NCBI GenBank assembly: GCA_937981585.1 | Contig: CALJOA010000060.1 | Coordinates: 1-64,000, forward strand | Source of the DNA: an uncultured Pirellulaceae bacterium | GTDB taxonomy: Bacteria > Planctomycetota > Planctomycetia > Pirellulales > Pirellulaceae | Reading direction: 5' to 3' | DNA: 64,000 nucleotides | Part shown: positions 28,086 to 38,860 of the stretch, in pieces | How positions within the stretch are numbered: position 1 is the stretch's first letter | How the letters are laid out: each line of letters opens with the position of its first letter | Made by a program: the position numbers and the translations under genes | Notes under the pieces: generated by a model | Told to the model about the DNA's origin: nothing | Seen by the model: the letters and a program-made list of their open reading frames with translations, nothing else | Databases searched by the model: none

Positions 28086-29714
28086 ATGAGCGAACTCCAC
28101 CACGAGTGCGGCGTTGCCGCGATTTACCAACTGCCCAGCCAACCTGTCAGCGAACTTTGCCCCGGAGGAGAGCCAGGCAACGCTTCGACCTTGATTCCGC
28201 GAATGCTGTTGGACATGCAAAATCGCGGCCAATTGTCGGCAGGAATTTCGAGGTTCCACCCTGAACCTGAAAATGGCCAACTGATAGATACCTATCGGGA
28301 CATCGGCAGCGTTCAGGAAGTATTTCGGCTTTCCCACACCGCCAAAGCCACCAGTCTGATGAAGCGCTACAGCGGCGCTGCAGCGATCGGCCACGTACGC
28401 TACGCCACATGTGGCAAAGACGACAAGAGCTACGCCCAGCCATTTGAGAACCATCATTTTAACCGTCGCCAGTGGTTCACTTTCGCGTTCAATGGCCAGC
28501 TCGCAAACTACACCGAACTGGCCCAGGACATTCTGAGTGAACCGGATAACCACCTCGTCCGCGAGACCGATACCGAAGTCCTGATGCACGAGATTTGTAC
28601 TCAGCTGAAGAATCAAGACTCGAATTGTTTGGTCGAAATGATTCGCGAAGTCGCAAAACGGCTTGATGGCGCCTACTCGCTGGCTTTGCTCAACGCCAAA
28701 GGCGAAATGCTGATTGCGCGGGATCCGCTTGGTATCAAGCCGATGTGTTACGCAGTTCAGGGCTCCATGTTTGCCGCGGCTAGCGAAAGCGTTGCTTTGC
28801 TCAATCTCGGTTTCAAGCGAAATGAAATCGAGTCACTCAAACCAGGCAACGCGATTGCAATCGTCGATGGAAAAATTGAGTTCCATCAGTTCGCCGATAC
28901 CCCCGGAAATGCACATTGCTTCTTTGAATGGATTTATTTCGCCAACGTTGCCAGTACGCTGGACGATCGAGGCGTTTACACCACGCGAACGGCGCTTGGG
29001 AAAGAGCTCGCCGACCAGGAAGAATCGATCGGACTGATCGAAATAGACGATGACACAATTGTCGTGCCAGTTCCGGATACCAGCAAGGCGGCAGCCGACT
29101 CGATGGCGTTCCACCTCAAGATCCCTTCGCGTGAGGGCTTGATCCGAAACCGTTACAGCGGTCGTACGTTCATTGAGTCGTCACAGGAAACGCGAGCTAA
29201 ACGCGCCAAAACAAAATACACGCCGCTTCGAGAAGTCCTCGAAGGCAAACGTGTCATCTTGGTTGAAGATTCAATTGTCCGTTCAACTACGATGAAGGCG
29301 TTGCTGCGACGAATTCGAGAAGAAGGCGGAGCCAAAGAAATTCATGTCCGTGTCGCTTGCCCTCCGATCGTCGCTCCGTGCTATTACGGAATTGATATGT
29401 CGACGATTGAGCAGCTCTTCGCCCCCAATTTTTACCTGCCCGGCGATCCTCTGACTGACGAAATTCAGGACGAGATGGCGGAAACACTTGGTTGTGATTC
29501 GCTGCGATATCTCCCAATCGAATCGGTCGCCCGAGCCATTGGAATCCCACAAGACGGGCTTTGCCAAGCCTGTATCAGTTGCCACTACCCAACGCCAACC
29601 GGTAGGAAGCTATATCAACTCGATTTTGAGAGTTACTCTCAAGGCGACAAGAACAAGATCAGCGACTCAGGCCGAGCGTTCGATACTGGTAAACCGCGAG
29701 TCGGTTTGACGTAA
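28086..29714 (+). CDS. purF: Amidophosphoribosyltransferase
   Basis: [14 protein letters not shown] (N-terminal nucleophile Cys after a short propeptide), [39 protein letters not shown]. Confidence 0.95.
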   Translation: MSELHHECGVAAIYQLPSQPVSELCPGGEPGNASTLIPRMLLDMQNRGQLSAGISRFHPEPENGQLIDTYRDIGSVQEVFRLSHTAKATSLMKRYSGAAAIGHVRYATCGKDDKSYAQPFENHHFNRRQWFTFAFNGQLANYTELAQDILSEPDNHLVRETDTEVLMHEICTQLKNQDSNCLVEMIREVAKRLDGAYSLALLNAKGEMLIARDPLGIKPMCYAVQGSMFAAASESVALLNLGFKRNEIESLKPGNAIAIVDGKIEFHQFADTPGNAHCFFEWIYFANVASTLDDRGVYTTRTALGKELADQEESIGLIEIDDDTIVVPVPDTSKAAADSMAFHLKIPSREGLIRNRYSGRTFIESSQETRAKRAKTKYTPLREVLEGKRVILVEDSIVRSTTMKALLRRIREEGGAKEIHVRVACPPIVAPCYYGIDMSTIEQLFAPNFYLPGDPLTDEIQDEMAETLGCDSLRYLPIESVARAIGIPQDGLCQACISCHYPTPTGRKLYQLDFESYSQGDKNKISDSGRAFDTGKPRVGLT

Positions 29715-29807
29715 GCGGATGACTTGGAAGGAACTGCATCGATCGACCGGCGATCGGTCGCACCGCACAACACTAAATCATTGAACATCAGATCTGAAGG
29801 AACCGTC

Positions 29808-30089
29808 ATGGCCAAAGCAACCGCCCGTCACATTCTTGTTGAAACTGAAGAAGTCTGTGAAGACCTCAAGAACTCGATTGCTGGCGGAAAAGATTTCGCC
29901 GAAGTCGCTGCTGAGTTTTCATCATGCCCTTCGGGAAAAAACGGAGGCGATTTAGGTGAGTTTGCCCCCGGCATGATGGTTAAGGAATTTGATGATGTCG
30001 TTTTCAGCGCGGAACTCAATACAGTTGAGGGGCCGGTGAAGACGCAGTTTGGTTACCACTTGATCGAAGTCACCAGTCGCGAAGACTAG
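29808..30089 (+). CDS. Parvulin-type peptidyl-prolyl cis-trans isomerase
   Basis: MAKATARHILVETEEVCEDLK ... GKDFAEVAAEFSSCPSGKNGGDLGEFAPGMMVKEFDDVVFS ... TQFGYHLIEVTSRED. Confidence 0.93.
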   Translation: MAKATARHILVETEEVCEDLKNSIAGGKDFAEVAAEFSSCPSGKNGGDLGEFAPGMMVKEFDDVVFSAELNTVEGPVKTQFGYHLIEVTSRED

Positions 30090-30092
30090 TTT

Positions 30093-31139
30093 ATGTCTTC
30101 TCATTCAGAACAGACAACGCAGCCTGCGCTCCGGATGCCGTCCGAATGGGAACCACAGGCTGCAATCTGGCTTAGCTGGCCACACAATAACGAAACGTGG
30201 CCCGAAAATCTTCGTGAAGCACAAGAAGAATTCTCCCAACTGGTCAAAGCCATCGCTCGGACGCAAGCCGTTTTCGTGATGGCAAAAAGCTCAACCGATC
30301 CAGCGGTTTTCCAGTTTGCCGATCGGGCGCTTGGCGGCTTGGGAAACGTTACCGTTCTGGACATCGCCACTAACGACGCCTGGGCCCGAGATTACGCACC
30401 GACGTTCGTCAAAAACTCCGCTGGAAGAACGACCGCGATCGACTGGCGCTACAACGCTTGGGGCGGGAAATATCCACCGTTTGATGACGACCAGAAAGCT
30501 TGCGCTGAAGTCGCCAGACATTTGGGTATCGATACGATTTCGCTGGACTTCTGTTTCGAAGGAGGCGCGGTCGAAGTCAACGGAACCGGTGTTTTACTTT
30601 CTACAAAGTCGTGCGCATTGGATCCCAACCGAAACCCAGATACAACCATCGAAGCGATCGACTTACTTCTCTCCCGGCATCTTGGCACTTCAAAACACAT
30701 CTGGCTTGGTGGCGGAGCGATCGAAGGTGATGACACCGACGGGCACATTGACCAGTTGGCCAGGTTCACGGACGAGAAAACGATCGTCTACGCGTGGACT
30801 GACCGGAAAGACGATCCTCAGTTGGACAGACTGAAGCAAAACCGGGACGAATTTAGGCAACAGCTGGAAATCACCGGCTTAAGGGAATTTCGTTTGATTC
30901 CATTGCCAATTCCAGCCAGAATCGAACACTGCAAACGTCGAATTCCTGCCAGCTACTGCAATTTTCTGATCACCAACGACTTGGTAATCGTCCCGCAATT
31001 CGGCCAGCCAGAAGACAACCAAGCGATTGAGATACTCTCGGGTCTTTTCTCGCGCCGCCAAACCATCGGGCTCAACTCGCTTAACCTCTCGGTAGGCTTG
31101 GGTTCGTTTCATTGCCTTTCTCAGCAACAACCTGCGTAG
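30093..31139 (+). CDS. Agmatine deiminase family protein
   Basis: MPSEWEPQAAIWLSWPHNNETWP, ARDYAPTF, FCFEGGAVEVNGTGVLLST, DDTDGHIDQLARF, C-terminal GSFHCLSQQQPA. Confidence 0.9.
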   Translation: MSSHSEQTTQPALRMPSEWEPQAAIWLSWPHNNETWPENLREAQEEFSQLVKAIARTQAVFVMAKSSTDPAVFQFADRALGGLGNVTVLDIATNDAWARDYAPTFVKNSAGRTTAIDWRYNAWGGKYPPFDDDQKACAEVARHLGIDTISLDFCFEGGAVEVNGTGVLLSTKSCALDPNRNPDTTIEAIDLLLSRHLGTSKHIWLGGGAIEGDDTDGHIDQLARFTDEKTIVYAWTDRKDDPQLDRLKQNRDEFRQQLEITGLREFRLIPLPIPARIEHCKRRIPASYCNFLITNDLVIVPQFGQPEDNQAIEILSGLFSRRQTIGLNSLNLSVGLGSFHCLSQQQPA

Positions 31140-31186
31140 CTGAACAGCGTTACTTTATCTTTGATCGCGTTGAAAGCTTTGCCTTA

Positions 31187-33079
31187 TCAGGCAGAGTCAG
31201 AGTCGGCTTCGACCACGGCATCGGTTTTCACAAACGAAATGACTGATTGCTCAGAGAGCGGCTCAAGCTTGATATCGGTTGTGTTGATGTTGACCATGCC
31301 GTTTTTGTCGATCACAAAAATCACAATAACTTCTTCTCCATGTTGGGCCTTGAAGTCTTCGAACGTGAATTCTTTTGAAATTCGGGTTAGTTTTGGTCGA
31401 AAGCCTTCTGCGTATGCTGCCTCGAACCTCTCTTCGCCCCAATGCTCTGTAAACAACTCGCGTCCCTTGGCGACTTCTCCAACTTTCGCGCGAGAACCTT
31501 TGTCAGCGTCGCGTGGAAGCAAACGGTAAACGTTCTGACTTCCGAAGAAATGTGAAAACTCGGCGACTGCCATCGCGTTGACCGCGTCGTTTTTTGTTAG
31601 CGCCATAAATCGTCCGACCCCAGCCAGGTCAATCTCCTCGTGCGCGTACTCGGAGAGTATGCTTTTGCAATGAGCCGGCAGCCCCGCCATCTTGGCGGCG
31701 GAAATGTTCCGGTAGTTGGTGTCGACTAGAACAACAGCGTAACCGGCGTCTTTGAGGATCACCGCGATATCTCGAATCCAGGCAGCCGCACCACCGAACA
31801 GGATTCCCTGTGGTTTCGACTCGGCCAAACCAAGTTTTCGGGCCAGCGGCGCGGCTCCCAAACCGTAGATCGCAACCGTTCCTACGATCAGCATGAAGGT
31901 CGCAGGAACCATCACTTCGGCGTCAGCAATCAAGGATTCGTCACCATGGGCCGTTGCAATAATCTTCAGCGCAAAAACACTTACCACGGCCGCCGCGACG
32001 ATTCCGCGTGGCGCGAGGAAAGCGAGGAAGATCTTCTCCTCGCGGTTCAAACCGGACTTCCACATCGCGGCCCAGATAGAAAGTGGCCTGACGATCAAAA
32101 TCATCAGCAATACAAACAGCACACCGCGCCAACCGACTTCGCCTAGCACCGCCAAATCGAGCCTTGATCCGAGCACGATGAACAGACAGGAAATCAAAAA
32201 CACGCCGAGGTTTTCCTTGAACTCGACGACATGCTCAATCGAAAGATGTTTCTGATTGGCAAGAAAGATCCCCATCACCGTCACGGTGACCAAACCTGTT
32301 TCGTGCATCAAATAGTTTGACAACGCAAACATCGCCAAAGCACTTGCCAGAAAAGCAAGTCCGTGCAAGTAATCGGGCAACCAGTAGCGTTTGACCACCA
32401 CGGCCAGGATCCAAGCCGAGACACAACCGATACCGATCCCGATGACAGCCGTCTTCAAAATCCCCAGCACCGGGCTCCACAACGTCACCGCCTCGCCTTC
32501 ATGAAAAAACAGTTGCTCATAAACCAGCACGGCGAGAATCGCGCCGACCGGGTCGATGATAATTCCTTCCCATTTGACAACCGAGCCAATTTTTCGATTG
32601 GGTCGGATGTATCTCAACAGCGGAGCCACAACCGTCGGGCCAGTCACCACCAAAACGGCAGCCAGCAAAACGGCGAGTTTCATTTGAATATCAAGAATCA
32701 CCCAAGCCAATAAGCTGCCCAGCAACCAGGAGACGAGGACACCAACGGTACACAACCGGACGACAGCACCGCCGACCGACGCTTTAAGCTCACTAAACCG
32801 CAATGACAATCCGCCTTCGAAAAGAATCACTGCCACTGCCAGCGAAACAAGCGGAAAAACGATCTTGGGCCCCAGAGTTTCATCACCACTGATCTCTTGA
32901 AGGATGTGGTCGGGGTTCATCCAGAATCCAAGCAGAACTCCGAACCCAAGCAAAAGGAGAATCGATGGTACGCGTATCCACCAAGCAACCAACTGGGCCA
33001 ACATGCCCAATAACGGAACAACAGCCAGGTAGTAAAAGATCTGATCGTCCAAAGCGATGCCTTGTTCCAGGTGAGTCAA
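31187..33079 (-). CDS. CPA-type cation:proton antiporter with C-terminal TrkA-N/RCK-like domain
   Basis: Multiple TMs incl. VTGPTVVAPLLRYIRP and FLAFLAPRGIVAAAVVSVFALKI, plus a cytoplasmic Rossmann-like tail (VVLVDTNYRNISAAKMAG). Confidence 0.85.
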   Translation of the reverse strand: MTHLEQGIALDDQIFYYLAVVPLLGMLAQLVAWWIRVPSILLLLGFGVLLGFWMNPDHILQEISGDETLGPKIVFPLVSLAVAVILFEGGLSLRFSELKASVGGAVVRLCTVGVLVSWLLGSLLAWVILDIQMKLAVLLAAVLVVTGPTVVAPLLRYIRPNRKIGSVVKWEGIIIDPVGAILAVLVYEQLFFHEGEAVTLWSPVLGILKTAVIGIGIGCVSAWILAVVVKRYWLPDYLHGLAFLASALAMFALSNYLMHETGLVTVTVMGIFLANQKHLSIEHVVEFKENLGVFLISCLFIVLGSRLDLAVLGEVGWRGVLFVLLMILIVRPLSIWAAMWKSGLNREEKIFLAFLAPRGIVAAAVVSVFALKIIATAHGDESLIADAEVMVPATFMLIVGTVAIYGLGAAPLARKLGLAESKPQGILFGGAAAWIRDIAVILKDAGYAVVLVDTNYRNISAAKMAGLPAHCKSILSEYAHEEIDLAGVGRFMALTKNDAVNAMAVAEFSHFFGSQNVYRLLPRDADKGSRAKVGEVAKGRELFTEHWGEERFEAAYAEGFRPKLTRISKEFTFEDFKAQHGEEVIVIFVIDKNGMVNINTTDIKLEPLSEQSVISFVKTDAVVEADSDSA

Positions 33080-33305
33080 TTGGCTCGATCAGTTTTGCTG
33101 TTTGTCAGCAAACCGAGCCAGATAAGTCATTTCATTATCGAAACATGGCCAGTTTTTGGACAGGGCATATTCCCCAAGAGGAAAGTAATTTTATCCCGGC
33201 TAGCCCGGTATTTGAACCACCAGCAGTCAACGATGTTGATGTTCGCCTCTTGAGCCACGGTGTTCCAGACTGCAAGGCAGGCACTGTCGGGTCAGTAAAA
33301 CGCCA

Positions 33306-34349
33306 CTACGAACTAGCAGCGGGCCGCGCTGGTCGTTGAGGAGGATTGTAAGTGCAACAGTCTTGCGGGCACACGTCCCAGTTTGCCGGCATGTTTCCGA
33401 TCGCGCGTTTTTCGGTTCCGCTTGTGCGCTCAAGGATCAATTCGCGAATCATCGCGACAAATTGCGGATGCACCCCGACCGATTTGGCTCGCTGCATGTT
33501 GATCCCCAGCTCGTCACATTTTTCTTGGGCTTCGGTATCCAGGTCGAACAGGACTTCCATGTGATCCGAAACAAAACCGACTGGCATTAAAACCAGATCC
33601 TTGACGTCGGTTGTTTCCTTCAGATCACCGATGTAGTCACATACGTCGGGTTCAAGCCACGGTTGATGCGGCGGGCCTGAACGGCTCTGGTAAACCAGCT
33701 CCCAAGGGTAGTCGCCGATCTTTTCCATTATCAACCGACAAGCCTCGGTCAGTTGAGTCGAGTACTTGCAGCCTTCGGCCATCGACATTGGAATGCTGTG
33801 GGCCGTGAATACGAACCGCGTCTCGGGACGACGAGACTCTTCAATTTGATCAAATGCGTTTTGAACCCTGTCAGCCGACGCCTCGATATAAAGCGGATGG
33901 TTAAACGCCATTCGAAGCTTGTGAACTTCTGGAGCATCGGAACCGATTGCAGCCTGCGCCTGGGCGATGTTCTCCCGGTATTGGCGACAGCCCGAGTAGC
34001 AACTGTAGATGGAAGTAAAGAAACCAAGGGCACACTTTATTCCATCGTCTTTCATTTCACGAAGCGCGTCTGGAATCATCGGATGCCAGTTGCGATTGCC
34101 CCAGTAAACAGGCAACTCGATATCGTGATCGGCGAGTTCCTTTTTGAGGGCCGCGATCAAGTCCCGGTTCTGCTCATTGATTGGACTGACACCACCAAAG
34201 TGGTTGTAGTGCTCGGAGACCTCAAGCATCCGCTGGCGCGGGACGTTTTTTCCTCGGAGGACGTTCTCCAAAAACGGCATTACATCGTCGGGGCCCTCTG
34301 GACCTCCAAACGAAACGACAAAGATTGCATCGTAGTTTTTATCTGACAT
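33306..34349 (-). CDS. hemH: Ferrochelatase
   Basis: AIFVVSFGGPEGPDDVMPFLENVLRG, YNHFGGVSPINEQN, VYWGNRNWHPMIPDAL, VFTAHSIPMSMAE, PVGFVSDHMEVLFDLDTEA. Confidence 0.93.
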   Translation of the reverse strand: MSDKNYDAIFVVSFGGPEGPDDVMPFLENVLRGKNVPRQRMLEVSEHYNHFGGVSPINEQNRDLIAALKKELADHDIELPVYWGNRNWHPMIPDALREMKDDGIKCALGFFTSIYSCYSGCRQYRENIAQAQAAIGSDAPEVHKLRMAFNHPLYIEASADRVQNAFDQIEESRRPETRFVFTAHSIPMSMAEGCKYSTQLTEACRLIMEKIGDYPWELVYQSRSGPPHQPWLEPDVCDYIGDLKETTDVKDLVLMPVGFVSDHMEVLFDLDTEAQEKCDELGINMQRAKSVGVHPQFVAMIRELILERTSGTEKRAIGNMPANWDVCPQDCCTYNPPQRPARPAASS

Positions 34350-34465
34350 GTTTGTTTCTAAGTTGTGACGGTTGAGCAGGTCGCGTTCAAAAGGCCTCTG
34401 CCTCTAGCGCGACGCGAGTAGTTCAGCAGATGCTGAGCATCATCAACGCTACCCGAGCTCAGATT

Positions 34466-34909
34466 TTATGTTTCACCTAACAACGCGTCCATGACATGTT
34501 GCGGTGTCAGGACGGCGTAAGGAGGTGCATCGTCGGGAAATCGACACACGGCAACACAGAAACGCCCTTCAACAGCGACGCTGCGATTCTGGTCAACGAT
34601 TTCAAACTCATAGACGATTTGCTTACCGTCGATCTCGACAAGCTTTAACTTGACTTTGACACAGTCGCCCAAAACGAGGGGTTGGTTGATCTTGAGGCTG
34701 GCAGTCAGCCGGGGAAATCCAAGCGTGCCCAGTTCATCGTGCAATACAACCCGCAAGCCCCGACTGCGAAGAAACGCGTACTCCGTCTCCTCCATCATCC
34801 GCACATAGACAGAAAAATGGGCAAATCCTGTTACATCCGTGTCGACAAAATGGACCTCTCGTGGATACTCAAACTCGGCAATGACGGCTGTAGCTGGTGT
34901 GGTAGACAA
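34466..34909 (-). CDS. 4-hydroxybenzoyl-CoA thioesterase-like (hotdog fold) protein
   Basis: VHFVDTDVTGFAHFSVYVRMMEETEYAFLRSRG. Confidence 0.83.
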   Translation of the reverse strand: MSTTPATAVIAEFEYPREVHFVDTDVTGFAHFSVYVRMMEETEYAFLRSRGLRVVLHDELGTLGFPRLTASLKINQPLVLGDCVKVKLKLVEIDGKQIVYEFEIVDQNRSVAVEGRFCVAVCRFPDDAPPYAVLTPQHVMDALLGET

Positions 34910-34954
34910 GGTTCGTCGGACTCAAAGGCTGAACTTACGGGAAACTTACGACTT

Positions 34955-35749
34955 ATGAAACCGTCAGAAGACCATTGGCACAACCGGGCAGCCTGGGATC
35001 GGTTGGCAAAAATTCAGGATCGACTGGCCAAACCGGCTCGCGACGTGGATTTTGCCAACCCACTCAAAACCGTCGACAGCATCGGCTGGCTCGGATCCGA
35101 TATCACGGGCAAGCACGTTCTTTGTCTGGCCGCAGGTGGTGGCAGGCAAGGTCCAATTTACGCAGCGGCAGACGCGATCGTGACCGTGGTTGACCTGAGT
35201 CCGGCGATGCTTGAGCTTGACCGAGCCGTCGCGGCCGAGCGAAATCTGGAGCTACGCACGATCGAAGCCTCAATGGACGATCTCTCGGCGCTGCAAGATC
35301 AATCGTTCGACATCGTCATCCACCCGGTCAGCACTTGCTACGTCCCTGACGTCAGGCCAGTTTTTCAGGAAGTGGCCAGAGTGCTGCGGGCCGGCGGGAT
35401 TTACATCAGCCAACATAAACAACCGACGAGCCTCCAAACTAATCTCGAAGCCGGTCAACCAGGGTATCACGTTGCCCATCAGTATTACCGAACCGATCCG
35501 CTGCCAGCGTGTGAAGTTCCAAACTTGATCCGCGAAGAGGGTACGCTGGAGTATATCCATCGTTGGGAGGAGCTGCTGGGCGCGATGTGCCGCAGTGGCT
35601 TGGTGATCGAAGACGTTACCGAACCGCTGCACGCCAAACTGGACGCCGAGATCGGTAGCTTTGGACATCGGGCACAGTATGTCGCTCCGTACATTCGAAT
35701 CAAAGCCCGTCGCGCCGGACTGCCAAAGTCAGGTTTGATATTGGATTAA
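34955..35749 (+). CDS. SAM-dependent methyltransferase (class I)
   Basis: GKHVLCLAAGGGRQGPIYAAADAIVTVVDLSPAMLELDR and QSFDIVIHPVSTCYVPDVRPVFQEVARVLRAGGIYI; start set at MKPSEDHW inside the longer ORF. Confidence 0.87.
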   Translation: MKPSEDHWHNRAAWDRLAKIQDRLAKPARDVDFANPLKTVDSIGWLGSDITGKHVLCLAAGGGRQGPIYAAADAIVTVVDLSPAMLELDRAVAAERNLELRTIEASMDDLSALQDQSFDIVIHPVSTCYVPDVRPVFQEVARVLRAGGIYISQHKQPTSLQTNLEAGQPGYHVAHQYYRTDPLPACEVPNLIREEGTLEYIHRWEELLGAMCRSGLVIEDVTEPLHAKLDAEIGSFGHRAQYVAPYIRIKARRAGLPKSGLILD

Positions 35750-35846
35750 CGTTGAGATTGGCATATTCCCCCAACAACACACTGGCTCAGATGGTCAACT
35801 TTGCTGTTAAGTTCGCGAAGACTCAGCGGACATTTCAGTTCTTGTT

Positions 35847-35870
35847 AGTAGCACGGCGCTTCGAGCTGTG
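35847..35870. repeat. Dispersed hairpin element, family A (degenerate member)
   Basis: agtagcacggcgcttcgagctgtg: stem cacggc/gctgtg with one G-T pair. Confidence 0.5.
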
Positions 35871-35912
35871 AGGTGATTTCTGGTCTCGGCTCGCAGAGGT
35901 TGTGAATTTATT

Positions 35913-35974
35913 TAGCCGTTTTGGCGCTAGCCACGGTTGAATCGCCGTTAACCGTGGCTAGTGCCAGAACGGCT
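35913..35974. repeat. Dispersed inverted repeat, family B
   Basis: agccgttttggcgctagccacggttgaatcgccgttaaccgtggctagtgccagaacggct. Confidence 0.85.
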
Positions 35975-36034
35975 GGTGTTGTTAGGGCGTTTTTTGAAAA
36001 ATTCATGGCCTCACCGAGCCGTGAAACATGTTCG

Positions 36035-36060
36035 GTCTCGGCTCGGAGAGCCGAGCTACT
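36035..36060. repeat. Dispersed hairpin element, family A (covarying variant 2)
   Basis: gtctcggctcggagagccgagctact: stem ctcggctc/gagccgag. Confidence 0.8.
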
Positions 36061-36090
36061 ATTCCACGATAACCGAACGGCTTCGTTCGA

Positions 36091-36690
36091 CTAATCCTGA
36101 AGAATCTCGAACAGGGATTCGGATTTGAGAACTGCGCAGGTTTCGGGGAACGTATGAAACGTTCGGACTTGAACGTGCTTTCGAAACGCCTGAACGTTGA
36201 TGTAGCTGATCGCGCCGAATGAGAGGCGACCGCTGGAGCCAAAACGGTGAACAAGTCCTTCGAACTCGATCTTTTCGTCGAGCTGTTGCTGAATCACGAC
36301 AAACGTTTTTGGATTGACCGATTCCAACTCGACTTCGGAGCGGTATTTGATTCTCACACCGACAGTAGCCCGATCGTGACAAACGCCTTCGACGGGATGA
36401 GAGACAAGAATCTGATTGGCGGGCAATGGATGATGAGCTCCGGCGCTGACTTCCGTCAGCAGCAAATCATCATGGGCAAACGAAATGGAGTGACCATCGG
36501 TATTGATGTTGATTCGCAGCTCATACTGTTCACGCTGAATCGTTCGGCTGGCACAAACGTTGAAAAGCTCAGGGTGTATGTTCCTCGCGAACAAGTGAAA
36601 ATTCAAATCCGTGATTTTCGGCCGCGTGGTTAACACTGAAACGCTTTCCAATACTTTGGTGTTAAATTGTTGTGAACTGGTCTTTGCCAA
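36091..36690 (-). CDS. Conserved hypothetical protein, possibly DUF2617
   Basis: 199-aa ORF with LFARNIHPELFNV; family assignment tentative; start is TTG. Confidence 0.5.
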   Translation of the reverse strand: MAKTSSQQFNTKVLESVSVLTTRPKITDLNFHLFARNIHPELFNVCASRTIQREQYELRININTDGHSISFAHDDLLLTEVSAGAHHPLPANQILVSHPVEGVCHDRATVGVRIKYRSEVELESVNPKTFVVIQQQLDEKIEFEGLVHRFGSSGRLSFGAISYINVQAFRKHVQVRTFHTFPETCAVLKSESLFEILQD

Positions 36691-36883
36691 AGACTGTCTG
36701 ACTCATGCTTCAATTGTAGAGTCACGACAAATGGACTTGGACTTCGATAGTATGAATTTCGACTCGAAACCTCAAAAAGGTAAACCAAAATTTTGACATA
36801 AAAAATTTGCTTTTAAGTTGACAAGTGACTTCCTTTTGGCCTTGCGAAAAGAAACAAAAAAAATCGAACTTTAAATTTTCATG

Positions 36884-37933
36884 TCAAACTTGCGTTAGCA
36901 CGTCGTATGCCACATGCGTGCCGACGGCAATTCCAAAACCTCGGCATAAGAACAATGCGCAAAAGATAATACTGGCACCAAATCGAAACATAAAGCTGGA
37001 CAGCTCGAACTGATTGCCAGCAGGATTAAAAACGCTGTAGTGCATAGAAGCGAAAATCAGACTTACGGCAATTACACCGGTCGAAACCGCGAGCTTTGGG
37101 GCGTCAAAGACTTTGTTTAACCAGTAGATGGCTGGTACTAGCAGAATGATTCGGAAGATAAGCTCCTCGTAAATCCCGCTACCGACATAACTGACTGCGT
37201 TGGCCCACCAACCGGTTGAAAGATCCAGACCTGCTTGTGCCGCCGGAGCGGCTCCGCCAAAGAGAAGGTTAAGCGAGTTGGCGGCGCAAAATAGGATCAA
37301 GCCCAGCCCGGCGGCTTCGCCCAACATTCCCAGCAAGACCATCGGGCGAATTCGCCAATGATCGTTGACTCGGTGATGCCAAGCCAAGATGACACCGACC
37401 GTAACCAGCGGCAACAAAACCAACTGGCCGAACCCAAGCTGAGCTAGGGGCTGGTGAAACCACTGGTCGATGCCACTGCGAAGTGCATTGGCCAAATAAG
37501 TCGCATCGTCACCCAGAAAAATCGAGCCGATCTCGTAGAACGCCAGTAGCGGCAGAACGAATGCCAGACAAACCAGTGGACGTTGCGTTTCGAAGTGATA
37601 CTTTTTCGTCTCAAGCCCTGCCAGCTTTCGTTTGCGCCTCGCTTCTGTCTTGGACAATAGCACCTGCTCAATGGCTTGGGAAACGTCGGGCGTATTTGAG
37701 TTTGAGCCGAACTCGTTTGAATCCAAAGAAGCGGAAGTCTCTATCGCAGCTGATGATTCTGGCTCGGGCTTGTGCGTAGATTCGTTTTTGCGCGGATCGC
37801 TGGAAGCATCACGCATATTGCCACCTGGCCGTTGTTTCGGTCGAATTGACTGGCGCTTGGCGTGGGGGCGTTTCGCTTGTTTAATGGGGCGGTTCAGTTT
37901 GAATTCCATTTCTCGTACTGATTCCCGAGTCAC
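36884..37933 (-). CDS. CPBP-family intramembrane metalloprotease
   Basis: IYEELIFRIILLVPAIYWL (EExxxR) and FASMHYSVFN in a multi-TM protein. Confidence 0.8.
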   Translation of the reverse strand: MTRESVREMEFKLNRPIKQAKRPHAKRQSIRPKQRPGGNMRDASSDPRKNESTHKPEPESSAAIETSASLDSNEFGSNSNTPDVSQAIEQVLLSKTEARRKRKLAGLETKKYHFETQRPLVCLAFVLPLLAFYEIGSIFLGDDATYLANALRSGIDQWFHQPLAQLGFGQLVLLPLVTVGVILAWHHRVNDHWRIRPMVLLGMLGEAAGLGLILFCAANSLNLLFGGAAPAAQAGLDLSTGWWANAVSYVGSGIYEELIFRIILLVPAIYWLNKVFDAPKLAVSTGVIAVSLIFASMHYSVFNPAGNQFELSSFMFRFGASIIFCALFLCRGFGIAVGTHVAYDVLTQV

Positions 37934-38136
37934 TGCATTGATTCATCCAAAGGGGATGTGGCAAGGCAGATTTCGAGTCGTTTCGAGGAGGAATCGTAGC
38001 GGTTTTGCGTTGCCGCTCCAACGCTGAATTGGCAGTGCATTGGCGAACAAAACTGAGCTTGACTTGTTGAAGCGCGTAGGACGACCACTCGTTTAGTACG
38101 CCCAGCCTCGGGCCCCTCGGCTCACACCGGCGCCGA

Positions 38137-38523
38137 CTAACGGACCTCTTGCAATGAAGCTTCGTTCAAATTGATTAAGCAAAACAGGATTGCCGAGACG
38201 GTCAACGTAACCGGGTTGAACGCGTGGGTCGCGTGAGCGGGCGACATGACAAGCGCCGCCACCAAAAGAAAACTGAATCCGATCAGCGACAGATAGGCCG
38301 GCCATTTGAGTTTCCAAAACCCAAGCACACAAAGTCCAAGAATGACTTCCGCAATTCCCGCAATCAATAACGTTGTTTCGGGCGCAAAGACCATGGGCCC
38401 CTTTTCGATCAACTCCAGTTCCGTCTGCGAACGAAAAATCAGTTTTGGAACCAAGCCGTGATACAGCCAGATAAATCCGATCGCCAGACGGGACAGAAAA
38501 TAGGTTGTCGGTTTGAGTTTCAT
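38137..38523 (-). CDS. DoxX-like small membrane protein
   Basis: Four hydrophobic segments, RLAIGFIWLYHGLVPKLIF, IAGIAEVILGLCVLGFWKLKW. Confidence 0.7.
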   Translation of the reverse strand: MKLKPTTYFLSRLAIGFIWLYHGLVPKLIFRSQTELELIEKGPMVFAPETTLLIAGIAEVILGLCVLGFWKLKWPAYLSLIGFSFLLVAALVMSPAHATHAFNPVTLTVSAILFCLINLNEASLQEVR

Positions 38524-38860
38524 GCTGTCTGTTTCATATGATTTCAGTGTTCTAGGGCATTTTCAATATCGCTATTCGCTTTAGCGGAACGGCGCAAGCC
38601 GTCCGGTCGGGCTTCTGTCTTACGGTGGGGTAGGCTACCAGCCTTGTCATTTTTTCTCGATGCTGCTGACAGGCAAGATCCTGTCCCATCTAAAGCGGAA
38701 ACAAACTTTTAAAGTGTTCCAGATCGGTGGTTCGTCAAACCTGATTTCAATAGTAACTGGATTCGCAAGACTTTAGGCCATCCAAATCGTCGCCAATCCG
38801 GCTAGCCCTTTGCTCAGTCCAATATGAAATTGTCCAATTAGTCATTGCAGGTTTGACACA

